Below are positions 5,976 through 13,949 of a stretch of DNA of 22,850 nt, piece by piece; position 1 is the stretch's first letter, and each line of letters begins with the position of its first letter. Location: assembly GCA_035550595.1 (NCBI GenBank), contig DASZOV010000016.1, positions 1 to 22,850 on the forward strand. The letters are read 5' to 3'. This DNA comes from CALFMR01 sp035550595. GTDB lineage: Bacteria > Acidobacteriota > Vicinamibacteria > Vicinamibacterales > SCN-69-37. The position numbers and the translations under genes are program-made. Under the pieces are notes generated by a model. It was not told the DNA's origin, ran no database searches, and saw only the letters and a list, made by a program, of their open reading frames with translations.

Positions 5976-7589
5976 TCAGGCCGAGGCGCCGAGATAGCGG
6001 ATCACCATCACCGTGATGTCGTCGCTCTGCGGCGCGCCCTTGGTGAAGGCGCGGACGGCCGAGATGATGCGCTCGACGTGCGCCTGTGCCGGCACGCCGG
6101 CGGCGCCCTGCGCCACCTCGAGCAGCCGCGCGTCGCCGAAGTCCTCGCCAGCCGCGTTGAACGCCTCCGACACGCCGTCGCTGTAAAGGACGACGACGTC
6201 GCCCGGATCGAGCGCGGCGCGGCCGAGCGTGTAGGGCGCCATGTCCAGCAGCCCGACGACCGGCCCGCCGACGTCGAGCCGGCGCACGCCGCTCTTCCCC
6301 ACCACGAACGGCGGATTGTGGCCCGCGTTGCAATAGGCGAGCTGCCCGGCCGTGTCGACGATACCGAAGAGCAGCGTCACGAAGCGCGACTCGATGCCGC
6401 GGCGGCAGAGCGCCTTGTTGATGACGGTCACCGCCTCGGCGGGATCCTGACGCAGCGACGCGTGCGCGGCGAACATGCCCTGCATCAGCGCGCTCATGAG
6501 CGCGGCCGGCGGCCCCTTGCCCGCGACGTCGCCGAGCGTGAAACCGAACGACGCGCCCGGCTCGTCGAAGTAGTCGAAGAAGTCGCCGCCAATCGATCGG
6601 CACGGCACGCTCGCCGCCGACGCCTCGACGAAACCGAGACTCGCGCGCGGCTTCGGCAGGAGCGCCTGCTGGATCTCGGCCGCGATGCGCATCTCCTGCT
6701 CCATGCGCGCCTTCTCGAGCTTCTCGCGATAGAGCCGCGCGTTCTCGATCGCGACCGACGCTTCGGCCGCGAGCGTCTCGAGCCCCGTGCGCGTGCCCTC
6801 GGAGAGCAGCGTGCCCGTCTCGCGGCTGTCGAGATAGAGCACGCCGATCCGCCGGTCGTCGCCCTTGGCTTCGGCCGACTCGACGTAGTGCACGAAGTTG
6901 AGCGGCACGCAGACGACGTGCCGGATGCCGAGCGCGACCGTGCCCATGTGCACGCCGGCGAAGTCGTCGTCGAACAGGTCGGTCACGACCTTGGTCGTGC
7001 CCGTGCGGAACACTTCTTCGGGGATCTTGCGGCTGGTCGTGAACGTCACGTCGGTCAGCGTCTGCTTGTTGCGGCCGCGCGCGAGCTTGAACTCGAGCTC
7101 GTTGTCGGCGGTCGACAACATGATGAACGCGCGCTCGGCGCCCGAGATGTCGAGCGCGGAGTCGAGCACGAGCGCGAGCACGTCCTGCAGCACGCGGCCC
7201 GAGCCGAGCGCGCGCACGCCCTGGAGGAGCGCCGCGATCTGCCGCAGATCGTCACGCGCCGCCGTCGTCGACCGCGTCGCGGCGGGCCGATCGTCCATGC
7301 AGAACTCGAGGTCCGCGCCGCCACCGCGCCCGAGCGCGATGCGATCGCCCGATCGGAGCGGACACTCTTTGATGGCTTCGCCGTTGACGAAGGTGCCGTA
7401 GCGCGAATCGCGGTCACGCAGGATGACGTGGCCGTCGACCGAGACGATCTCGGCGTGCTCGCGCGAGACTTCCCCGCCACTGAGCCGCAGGTCGTTGGTT
7501 TCTCGGCGGCCGATGGTGAAGGGGAAGTGATCGAGCGTGACCTCGCGCTCGCCACGGGGATCGTTGACGTGCAGGCGGGGAACGGCCAT
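5976..7589 (-). CDS. FHA-GAF-PP2C (SpoIIE/RsbU-type) serine phosphatase
   Basis: This 537-residue signalling protein has three domains. An FHA phosphothreonine-binding domain comes first (about 5-90: FTIGRRETNDLRL, GGEVSREHAEI, DSRYGTFVNG). A GAF sensor domain follows (about 125-285), then a helix (about 280-310, ARLYREKLEKARMEQEMRIA) like those joining sensors to PP2C. The SpoIIE-type phosphatase domain (about 310-535) has metal-binding motifs GGDFFDY (334-340), GDVAGKGPPAALMSA (353-367), YSDGVSEA (469-476) and SDDIT (522-526), so catalytic aspartates look intact. Relatives dephosphorylate anti-sigma-factor antagonists in partner-switching cascades; no antagonist or anti-sigma gene is in this window, so the target is unknown. 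The FHA domain suggests Ser/Thr kinase input. The ATG at 7589 has little ribosome-site character. Confidence 0.93.
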   Translation of the reverse strand: MAVPRLHVNDPRGEREVTLDHFPFTIGRRETNDLRLSGGEVSREHAEIVSVDGHVILRDRDSRYGTFVNGEAIKECPLRSGDRIALGRGGGADLEFCMDDRPAATRSTTAARDDLRQIAALLQGVRALGSGRVLQDVLALVLDSALDISGAERAFIMLSTADNELEFKLARGRNKQTLTDVTFTTSRKIPEEVFRTGTTKVVTDLFDDDFAGVHMGTVALGIRHVVCVPLNFVHYVESAEAKGDDRRIGVLYLDSRETGTLLSEGTRTGLETLAAEASVAIENARLYREKLEKARMEQEMRIAAEIQQALLPKPRASLGFVEASAASVPCRSIGGDFFDYFDEPGASFGFTLGDVAGKGPPAALMSALMQGMFAAHASLRQDPAEAVTVINKALCRRGIESRFVTLLFGIVDTAGQLAYCNAGHNPPFVVGKSGVRRLDVGGPVVGLLDMAPYTLGRAALDPGDVVVLYSDGVSEAFNAAGEDFGDARLLEVAQGAAGVPAQAHVERIISAVRAFTKGAPQSDDITVMVIRYLGASA

Positions 7590-7606
7590 CGCGTTCAGCG
7601 GCGCTC

Positions 7607-7612
7607 AGTGTA
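7607..7612 (-). promoter_or_regulatory. Possible -10 element of the FHA-PP2C gene
   Basis: On the minus strand TACACT (within TGTACACT) ends 17 nt before the ATG at 7589, giving a leader of roughly 10 nt with no ribosome site. It lies in the 53-bp gap after the zinc-ribbon gene. No -35 recognised. Confidence 0.3.
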
Positions 7613-7642
7613 CACGAACGCCGCGCGGACGGCGGCCGGGGG

Positions 7643-7918
7643 TCACCGCCGGCGGCGGAGGAGCAGCCAGGCCCCCACGGCCGCGAGCACCACCCCGGCG
7701 GCCATCTCGGGCGTGGCCGCCGCGGCGCCCGTCGCGTGCGTGAAGCCGACGACCTCGAGCGCGCCGGCACCCGCGAGCGCGGCCGCAGCCGGCACGATCG
7801 GACGCCGCGGGGCGGGTGGCGGACCGCCGCGCCGCGCGGGCACGGCCGTCGGCGCACCGCACCGGTAACAGACAATGGCTTTGTCGGCGATCGTCGCGCC
7901 GCACGCGGTACACGTCAT
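7643..7918 (-). CDS. Zinc-ribbon membrane protein of unknown function
   Basis: This 91-residue protein begins with a zinc ribbon, MTCTACG...VCYRCG (C3, C6, C17, C20). A proline/arginine-rich linker (about 25-41) and two hydrophobic segments (about 42-58 and 71-87) follow, ending in an RRRR tail. Such ribbon-plus-membrane proteins are widespread and uncharacterised. The ATG at 7918 is preferred because AAGGA lies 4 nt upstream; a GTG at 7951 would add eleven residues but lacks a ribosome site. The gene is divergent from the rhomboid protease and 53 bp upstream of the phosphatase gene, so it may head that operon. Confidence 0.75.
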   Translation of the reverse strand: MTCTACGATIADKAIVCYRCGAPTAVPARRGGPPPAPRRPIVPAAAALAGAGALEVVGFTHATGAAAATPEMAAGVVLAAVGAWLLLRRRR

Positions 7919-7964
7919 CTCGTCCTTGGTCTCCGATGCCCGGCGCGCCACGGCGCCTGGCTTC

Positions 7965-7970
7965 TATACT
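7965..7970 (+). promoter_or_regulatory. Possible -10 element of the rhomboid gene
   Basis: TATACT ends 14 nt before the ATG at 7985, so the expected leader is about 7-8 nt. GACGGGACG lies in that space but would be too close to the transcript end to act as a normal ribosome site. No -35 recognised. Confidence 0.45.
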
Positions 7971-7984
7971 GACGGGACGCCCCG

Positions 7985-8644
7985 ATGGTCCCGCTTCGCG
8001 ACGTCATCCCATCCCGCACGACGCCTTGGGTCACCTACCTGCTCATCGGCGTGAACGTGGTCGTCTTCCTGTACGAATGGACGCTGCCCGACGCCGCCCT
8101 CGAACGGCTGATCTTCACCTACGGCCTCGTGCCGGCGCACGCCTCGTGGCTCACGGCCACGACGTCGATGTTCCTGCACGCCGGCCTGCTGCACGTCGGC
8201 GGCAATCTGCTCACGCTCTGGATTTTCGGCGACAACGTCGAGGACCGCTTCGGGCACGCCCGCTATCTCGTCTTCTACCTGCTCGCCGGCTACCTCGCGG
8301 GCCTGGCCGAGGTGTGGGCCTCGCCGCACTCGCCGGTGCCGCTCGTCGGCGCGAGCGGCGCGATTGCCGGCGTGATGGGCGCGTACCTCGTGATGTTCCC
8401 GCACTCGCGCATTCTCGTCCTGATCCCGATCATCATTTTCATCGACGTCGTCGAAGTGCCGGCGGTGTTGTTTCTCGGCTTCTGGTTCCTGATCCAGATT
8501 CTCGGCGGCGTCGGCCGGCTCGCACAGGCGACCAATCCCGGCGGCGTCGCGTTCTGGGCACACCTCGGCGGCTTCCTCACCGGCGTCATCACCGTCTGGA
8601 TCTTCCGCCGCCCCGAACGCCAGCGCGTGGAGTGGTGGGGGTAG
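7985..8644 (+). CDS. Rhomboid-family intramembrane serine protease
   Basis: The 219-residue protein has about six or seven hydrophobic segments and the rhomboid signature residues. These are HAGLLHVGGNLLTLW (H65, H70, N74, oxyanion-type region in helix 2), the nucleophile in LVGASGAIAGVMGAY (S124), and the general base histidine in FWAHLGGFLTG (H193). It should therefore be an active intramembrane protease cutting transmembrane helices of membrane proteins. The start MVPLRDVIPSRTTPWVTY is typical of bacterial rhomboids of this length. It is a single-gene unit between a divergent zinc-ribbon gene and a convergent caspase-fold gene. A substrate cannot be predicted, though the neighbouring exported operon is one possibility. 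Confidence 0.94.
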   Translation: MVPLRDVIPSRTTPWVTYLLIGVNVVVFLYEWTLPDAALERLIFTYGLVPAHASWLTATTSMFLHAGLLHVGGNLLTLWIFGDNVEDRFGHARYLVFYLLAGYLAGLAEVWASPHSPVPLVGASGAIAGVMGAYLVMFPHSRILVLIPIIIFIDVVEVPAVLFLGFWFLIQILGGVGRLAQATNPGGVAFWAHLGGFLTGVITVWIFRRPERQRVEWWG

Positions 8645-8665
8645 CGCGCGCCTGACGGCGCGCGC
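8644..8665. terminator. Hairpin between convergent rhomboid and caspase-fold genes
   Basis: GCGCGCGCC-TGAC-GGCGCGCGC is a perfect 9-bp stem with a 4-nt loop, starting on the last base of the rhomboid stop codon. On the plus strand AACTTTGAAG follows, a poor U-tract. By position it could end transcription in both directions. Confidence 0.6.
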
Positions 8666-8693
8666 AACTTTGAAGTTCGAACTTTGAAGTTCG
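8666..8693. repeat. Two tandem copies of a 14-nt unit (heptad-type array)
   Basis: AACTTTGAAGTTCG is repeated exactly twice and followed by a partial third unit (AAGTTT) reaching the stop of the convergent gene. It is built from the same GAAGTT-type heptads seen near 3763, 15981, 17579 and 17676 and again lies beside a GC-rich hairpin. Confidence 0.85.
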
Positions 8694-8698
8694 AAGTT

Positions 8699-9688
8699 TC
8701 ACTGCCCTTGTCGCTGCCGTACGTCGTGCGAGACCGTCGCGAGCTCGGTCAGCAGGCCTTCGAGCGTCCGGTTGTATTCGTCGGCTGCCATCTCGCCGCG
8801 GCGCCGGCGCAGTGCGTCGATCTGATCGGTCAGCTCGCGCTGTCTCGTGAGCAGACGCTGTGTTTCCGGATCGGTCGACGTCTGGGCCGCGGCGCCCTGC
8901 AGATAGGTCACGGCCGCGACGTTGCCGTCGGCGGCGTTCTCGGTGCCAGCGATCGTGCCCTTGCCGTCGCCGTTGTCGTCGAGCAGCGCGATCTCGGTCG
9001 CCATGATGCCGCCCTGCTCGTAGTGCTGCGCGACGGTGCGCGACGCAGTCGTGAACGCCTCGAGCAGCGACACGCGGCCGTTCTTGTCGAGATCGGCCGC
9101 ATCCGACGAAAGCGCCTGAATGAACGCGTCCGGGAAGACCGTCGCGTAGCGCTGAGCCACGCTGTTGGTGGCCGTGATGATCACGCGGTCATGGCCCGAA
9201 AGCCCGGCGAGGAATGGAAAGCTCGCGCTCGTCGTGTCGACGACGGCGAGATGACCGGGCACGGACGCCAGTAACTCGGACCAATCCTTCACGGTGAGAT
9301 CGGGTCCGACGAGGTTGAACTTCGCGCCCGACGCGTCGTCCGACCCGTGTCCGATGAGAATGACCACGAGCTGATCGGTCGCAGTCAGCCGCGGCTTGAG
9401 CGCGGCGATCGCCTGACGGACGCCGTCAGCCGTGGCTTTCGACTCCCCTGCCTTCGGCGTCTCGGTCAGCACGACGACGTGATCGGCCGCGTACTGAAAA
9501 CGATCGTGGAGCATCGTCGTCAACGCGTCGACCCAGCGACGGAACGTCGTCGCGTACGCCGGATCGCCCGACGCGCCGGACACGAGGAGAACGAAGCGAT
9601 CGTTGTCCGCGGCGGCACGGGCGGGAATGGAGAGGCCCATCGCCAACGCCACGGCGAGGATTGCGGCAATTCGTCGCATACAGAGCAT
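8699..9688 (-). CDS. Exported caspase-fold (C13/legumain-like) protein lacking the catalytic cysteine
   Basis: The 329-residue product has a signal peptide (about 1-27, ending ARAAA). A caspase/legumain-type core follows: RFVLLVSG strand, TADGVRQAIAAL helix, the LVVILIGHGSDD block with the usual histidine (H114), and HLAVVDTTSASFPFL (147-160). In C13 peptidases and GPI8 the VVDTC position carries the nucleophile; here it is threonine (T153). The mature protein has no cysteine at all, so it is a pseudo-peptidase or uses different chemistry. An EF-hand-like loop DLDKNGRVSLLE (199-210) and a second Asp-rich stretch (DDNGDGKGT) suggest calcium binding. The C-terminus (about 272-325) is probably coiled coil. 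It starts 11 nt after the TPR-metallopeptidase stop and ends the operon. ATG 9679 (MRRIAAIL) is an alternative start. Confidence 0.8.
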   Translation of the reverse strand: MLCMRRIAAILAVALAMGLSIPARAAADNDRFVLLVSGASGDPAYATTFRRWVDALTTMLHDRFQYAADHVVVLTETPKAGESKATADGVRQAIAALKPRLTATDQLVVILIGHGSDDASGAKFNLVGPDLTVKDWSELLASVPGHLAVVDTTSASFPFLAGLSGHDRVIITATNSVAQRYATVFPDAFIQALSSDAADLDKNGRVSLLEAFTTASRTVAQHYEQGGIMATEIALLDDNGDGKGTIAGTENAADGNVAAVTYLQGAAAQTSTDPETQRLLTRQRELTDQIDALRRRRGEMAADEYNRTLEGLLTELATVSHDVRQRQGQ

Positions 9689-9699
9689 TTTGATGCAAA

Positions 9700-12231
9700 T
9701 CAGCGCGCTGAGGCCTGTAACAGCAAGTCCTGCGCGCGGGCAAACGTCGGGGCCACTTCGAGGGCGGCGAGGGCCTCGCGTTTCGCGTCGTCGCGCTTGT
9801 TCATCTTCAGATAGACCTCGGCCAGGTCCGCGTGCGCTTCGGCGGGATTGGCCGGGCCGAGCGCGAGCGTGGCCTGCAGTTCGACGGCGGCGGGCGCGTA
9901 TTCTGCGCGCGCCATCAGGCGCTGCGCGAGCCGCGTGTGCGTGTCGGCGTCGAACGGATCGAGATCGGCGACGAGCCGAAGCGCGAAGTCCTCGTCGTCG
10001 GTCGCCTTGGCGTCAGTAGCCAACTGCGCGAGCTCGCGCGCAGCGACGACGTTCGTGTGGTCGTAGGTCAGGAGCGCGCGGAGTTCGCGCCGTGCGCGCG
10101 TCGTATCGCCGTCCTGCTTCGCGATGGCCGCGAGGAGCATGTGCGGACTCCCGTCGCCGGACGCCTCGGGTGCAAGCTGGGCCGCACGTTCGAGCGGCGC
10201 ACGCGCGCCGGCGAGATCCTGCATCCGGAACAGGGCCTGGCCGAACGTGAGCTGGCTGACGAAGTTTCCCGGCGCGGCTTCGGCGCGCGCACGGAGCCCG
10301 TCGATGTCGTTCGCGTCGACCTGGCGCGGCGGATCGCCCATGGCCGCGGCGAGCGCGCCGTACTGTTTCTGCACGAACGCCTGGAACGACGCCTCGACGT
10401 CGTCAACGTTCGTGCCGAACGCGCGCGAGAAGGCGTCGGTATCGGTCGCGCCGTTCTTGTACGCCAGCAGGAGCGTCCGCAGCCCGTTCTCACCATTGAG
10501 CGCGACGAGATGTTCGACGACGAGCGACGCCTCGAAGTAGGCCATCGCCAGGCTCTCGGGATGCTTGAACGCGTCGGGCAGCTTCTTCACGCCGAACGTC
10601 TGGCCCTTGTTGAGCGCACGCGCGTATTGCAGCGTCAGCTCGCGTCCCCACGCGGGATTCCGGCGATGCTCCTCGTAGACCGAGATGCCTTCGGTCAGCC
10701 ATCGCGGCACGCGGTAGTCGGACAACTGCAGCGTGAAGACGTGCGCGAGCTCGTGCCAGAGCGTCGCCTGCCAACTGAAATCGCCCGGCGGCCGCGCGTG
10801 CGGCGAGTCCATCGCGATCACGCGGCCGAAACACGCGCCGAGCGCGCCGTAGAGACCGGGCAGGCCGAACGTGCGAACGGCGAAGTCGTCGTGGCTCGGA
10901 AACACTTCGACGAGGATGGGGCCCTTCGGCGTGAACCCGTAGCGCTCGGTGTATTGGCGGTACGCCTCGTCGGCGAGCGGCAGCGCATAGGCCTCGAGGA
11001 CCGCGGCTTCGTCGGGCGCGAACTTGAAGATGAACGGCCCGTGCGGCACGACGGTGAACGTGTCGAGGTGGTCGAGCAGTTGCAGCAGGTTCTTCGTGAG
11101 TCGAGCGCTATCGTCGAGATTCCATGACGTCTCGAGCGCCGTTCGAGCGTCGGCTTCTTCGCCCGTCCGAAGAAGATCGAGACCGAGGTCGAAGAACGCC
11201 AGCGAATCCTCGGCGTCGATCGCCGTCGCCTTTCGCGCGAGCACCGCCGCGTCGTCGAAGCGATAGTCACGCGCGGCCTGCTCGGCGGCCGCGCGATAGC
11301 CGAGCGCGGATTCCGGATTGAGATCGTGTACGCGCGCCGCCGCCGTCTCCGCGCCGGCCATGCCTTCGCGCTTGTACGCGACGGCGGCACGCAGCGCGGC
11401 TTCGTCGAGCGAGCCGGGCTTGACGCGCCCGAGCGCGTCGAGGGCATCGACGGCCGCGTCGACGTCGTTGTCGTCGAGTGCCTGTTCCGCGGTGGCCAGC
11501 CAGAGCTCCGGGTGATCGGGGGCAATCGCCTTCGCCGCCGCGAAGTCCTGGCGCGACTGCTCAGGATCGTCGTTGGCCAACGCACGGGCCAGTCCGACGA
11601 TCGCGGGAACCCAGCGCTCATCGGCCTTGAGCGCCAAACGGTAGCTGGTCACGGCCTCGCCGGGCATATGGCGTTCGAGGAACAGATCGCCCCACTCGGT
11701 CTGAATGTCGGGGCGCGCGACGTCGGCGACGCGCTGGAAGGCGTCGTTGGCGAGCAGATACTCACGATTGCCACGTGCGGCCCGCGCCAGGCGCAGGTAG
11801 TCGTCAGGCGTCGAGAACGTGCGCACCGATGCGAGCGCGTTCAGCAGGCGGCGGCCTTCGTCGCGATGCCCGGTGCGCACCTCGAGCAGTCCGAGTTCGA
11901 GCGCCGCATCGCCGAGCGGATTGGCCGCAGCAATCGGCTGCAGGCGTGCGCGCGCGTCCGCGTCCTTGCCTTCGAAGATCTCGACGAGCGCCGTGGCCAG
12001 CGCGCGACGAGCCGGACCTCCCGGCGCGTTCGCCGCCAGATCGCGCGCCATCGACACGTCGCCGTGCGCGAGCGCCGCGCGTACCTGATAGATGGGATCG
12101 GTCGTCGTCGTCCCGCCGCGGCGGCCCTGTGCGCCCATCGACACGATCGACAGGCCGAGCGCGACCGTCAGCAGGCCGAGGCGCCACCAGGCCGGCTCGC
12201 GATCGCGGCGTGTCATGTCGTTCATGCTCAT
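9700..12231 (-). CDS. Exported TPR protein with a gluzincin (HExxH...E) metallopeptidase domain
   Basis: The 843-residue product begins MSMNDMTRRD and has one hydrophobic segment (about 15-35) that acts as a signal or membrane anchor. Degenerate TPR repeats fill about 45-385. A metallopeptidase domain of the peptidase-MA type follows, with WHELAHVFTLQL (H493, E494, H497) and the third ligand in WLTEGISVYEE (E514). A second TPR block occupies about 650-843. The zinc site looks intact, so it should be catalytic outside the cytoplasm; the substrate is unknown. The chosen start overlaps the stop of the upstream methyltransferase as ATGA; ATG codons at 12225 and 12216 are alternatives. The next gene encodes an exported caspase-fold protein, and the pairing of two peptidase folds in one transcript suggests they act together. 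Confidence 0.88.
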   Translation of the reverse strand: MSMNDMTRRDREPAWWRLGLLTVALGLSIVSMGAQGRRGGTTTTDPIYQVRAALAHGDVSMARDLAANAPGGPARRALATALVEIFEGKDADARARLQPIAAANPLGDAALELGLLEVRTGHRDEGRRLLNALASVRTFSTPDDYLRLARAARGNREYLLANDAFQRVADVARPDIQTEWGDLFLERHMPGEAVTSYRLALKADERWVPAIVGLARALANDDPEQSRQDFAAAKAIAPDHPELWLATAEQALDDNDVDAAVDALDALGRVKPGSLDEAALRAAVAYKREGMAGAETAAARVHDLNPESALGYRAAAEQAARDYRFDDAAVLARKATAIDAEDSLAFFDLGLDLLRTGEEADARTALETSWNLDDSARLTKNLLQLLDHLDTFTVVPHGPFIFKFAPDEAAVLEAYALPLADEAYRQYTERYGFTPKGPILVEVFPSHDDFAVRTFGLPGLYGALGACFGRVIAMDSPHARPPGDFSWQATLWHELAHVFTLQLSDYRVPRWLTEGISVYEEHRRNPAWGRELTLQYARALNKGQTFGVKKLPDAFKHPESLAMAYFEASLVVEHLVALNGENGLRTLLLAYKNGATDTDAFSRAFGTNVDDVEASFQAFVQKQYGALAAAMGDPPRQVDANDIDGLRARAEAAPGNFVSQLTFGQALFRMQDLAGARAPLERAAQLAPEASGDGSPHMLLAAIAKQDGDTTRARRELRALLTYDHTNVVAARELAQLATDAKATDDEDFALRLVADLDPFDADTHTRLAQRLMARAEYAPAAVELQATLALGPANPAEAHADLAEVYLKMNKRDDAKREALAALEVAPTFARAQDLLLQASAR

Positions 12232-12800
12232 GCCTGCCTGCCCTGCGCCGTCGATGACGGCGCTCGTGACGCGCGGCTCTCGGCCAGCACGCGATTCTCG
12301 AACCGGATGCGCGCCCGCAGCACGATCGCGAACACGACAATCGCGATCGGCCCGGCGACGACGGCTCCAACCATCATAGCCGTGCCCGCGATCTCGCCCA
12401 TCACCGCGATGTAGTTGGGATGCGCGACGTAGCGATATGGACCGGTCGCGACGAGCGGCCGTCCGGGCTGCACGTAGACGCGGAAGCTCCATCGCTCCCC
12501 GAGCGTGCGGATCGCCCAGTATTTCAGCGCCTTGCTCGCGGCGAAGAGGACGATGCCGGCCGCGAGCCACGACGGTGCGCCGGCCGTCGCCGCTGCCGGC
12601 GCGTGCGCCGCGCGCCACAGACCTTCGGCGCCCATCACGAGGAAGGACGCCGGATAGACGACGGCAAGCGTGCGGTAGACGTCGCCATCCGGACGGACGG
12701 CGCCCGACGCCTGGAGCCAGCGCTCGTGCGCCGCGGAAAGACGCGTTTCCGCGAGCATGAACCCGATGACGACAGCGAGAACGAACGCGACGACGTTCAC
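12228..12800 (-). CDS. Isoprenylcysteine carboxyl methyltransferase-like (ICMT/PEMT family) membrane methyltransferase
   Basis: This 190-residue integral membrane protein has about five hydrophobic segments. The family signature lies at its C-terminal third: GERWSFRVYVQPGRPLVATGPYRYVAHPNY, with the GPYRYxxHPxY SAM-binding motif, then two hydrophobic segments and a charged ARIRFENRVL end. Members O- or N-methylate lipids, isoprenoid cysteines or phenolic lipids (as in alkylresorcinol clusters). The GTG at 12800 overlaps the TGA of the FAD oxidoreductase gene, and its own stop overlaps the next ATG, so translation of three genes is coupled. With the ketosynthase upstream, a methylated lipid or polyketide product is the best inference. 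Confidence 0.85.
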   Translation of the reverse strand: MNVVAFVLAVVIGFMLAETRLSAAHERWLQASGAVRPDGDVYRTLAVVYPASFLVMGAEGLWRAAHAPAAATAGAPSWLAAGIVLFAASKALKYWAIRTLGERWSFRVYVQPGRPLVATGPYRYVAHPNYIAVMGEIAGTAMMVGAVVAGPIAIVVFAIVLRARIRFENRVLAESRASRAPSSTAQGRQA

Positions 12801-13930
12801 GCGACGTCCCCGGCATAGCGCACGGCCTGACGGACGAGGCCGGGTGCGACTCGGGCGCCCATGTCGGCGAGGCCGACGGCCGCCGGCGATCCCACCATCC
12901 AGCGCAGCGCGCGATTGAACGACAGCTTGCGGCCGAACGCACGCCGTCGCGCGAACGCGAGCCGCACGAGCGCGGCGCCCATGTCGCCCGTCTCGATGGC
13001 GCGCAGCGCTTCGTGCGCGGCGAGCTCCGCGCTCTCGATCGCGAGGCGCACGCCGTCGCCCGTCAGCGGATCGACGAATCCAGCGGCGTCGCCCGCGAGC
13101 AGCAAACCGTCCGCGCCGACGGCCCGTGCATCCGAGGCGAGCGGCCCGAGCACGCGCACGTCCGACTCGAACGAGGCCGAGGCGAATCGCTCCGCGAGCG
13201 CGCCGTCGCTCGCGATCGTGCGCGTCACGACGCTCATCGGCGCCTCGCCCGCTTCGGGCTCGGTGACGATGCACAGGTTGACGGCGCCGTCGGCGAGCGG
13301 CGCGACGCCGGCGTACCATCCGCGCCGGATGTGCATCTCGCCGTAGTCGTCCACGCCGGCCACGCCCGTCGCGTACGTGCCGTACGCCCAGCGCCGCGGC
13401 CGGGTCGGATGGCGCATGAGGCCGAGCGCGCGCGCGATCGTCGATCGACGTCCGTCGGCCGCGATCGTGATCATCGCCGGAAGCCGAGTCGTTGGCGCAT
13501 CCGGCCCGCGCGACACACAGAGTCCGCGCACGAGCGGGCGTCCGCTCGTGTCGTCGACGAGAGGCTCTCGGACGACGAGGCCACTCTCGAATCGCGCGCC
13601 GGCGGCGACGGCCGCCTCGAGCAGCCACGCGTCGAGCGCGCGACGCGTCAGCGCGAGCGCGCACGTGCCATCACCGTAGGATGCCGTCACGGTCGTCGTC
13701 GGCCCCGAGACGCGCATGCCGGCGAGTGGTCGCGCGGCCGCGAGCGCGCCGCCGTCGAGCCCGAGTGCGCGAAGGCGGGCGACCGCGCCGGGATTCACGG
13801 TGTCGCCGCAGAGCTTGTCGCGTGGAAACGTCTCGCGATCGAGGAGCAACACGCGCGCGCCCGCTCGCGCCAGGACGAGCGCGGCTACCGATCCGGCCGG
13901 CCCTGCTCCCGCGATGATGACGTCGAGCAT
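12797..13930 (-). CDS. FAD-dependent oxidoreductase, geranylgeranyl-reductase-like
   Basis: The 377-residue flavoprotein begins at an ATG 19 nt after the ketosynthase stop, with an immediate dinucleotide-binding motif (DVIIAGAGPAGSVAAL, residues 3-18). RETFPRDKLCGDTVNPGAV (about 36-54) is a block typical of the geranylgeranyl reductase / FixC-like group. The second FAD motif LLLAGDAAGFVDPLTGDGVRLAIESA lies near residues 280-305. Relatives reduce isoprenoid or polyketide double bonds, hydroxylate or halogenate. Its place between a ketosynthase and a membrane methyltransferase points to tailoring of a lipid-like product. The substrate is not predictable by eye. No transmembrane helix is obvious. 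Confidence 0.9.
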   Translation of the reverse strand: MLDVIIAGAGPAGSVAALVLARAGARVLLLDRETFPRDKLCGDTVNPGAVARLRALGLDGGALAAARPLAGMRVSGPTTTVTASYGDGTCALALTRRALDAWLLEAAVAAGARFESGLVVREPLVDDTSGRPLVRGLCVSRGPDAPTTRLPAMITIAADGRRSTIARALGLMRHPTRPRRWAYGTYATGVAGVDDYGEMHIRRGWYAGVAPLADGAVNLCIVTEPEAGEAPMSVVTRTIASDGALAERFASASFESDVRVLGPLASDARAVGADGLLLAGDAAGFVDPLTGDGVRLAIESAELAAHEALRAIETGDMGAALVRLAFARRRAFGRKLSFNRALRWMVGSPAAVGLADMGARVAPGLVRQAVRYAGDVA

Positions 13931-13949
13931 GGGCCGGTGATGCGCGCCG

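Noticed and set aside
5631..7868. Long plus-strand frame of 745 codons
   Set aside because: It is antisense to the clear FHA-GAF-PP2C gene; composition is Arg/Ala/Glu-rich low-information sequence typical of antisense frames in high-GC DNA.
9832..12414. Long plus-strand frames opposite the TPR-metallopeptidase gene
   Set aside because: Antisense shadows of a well-supported protein with HExxH and TPR motifs.
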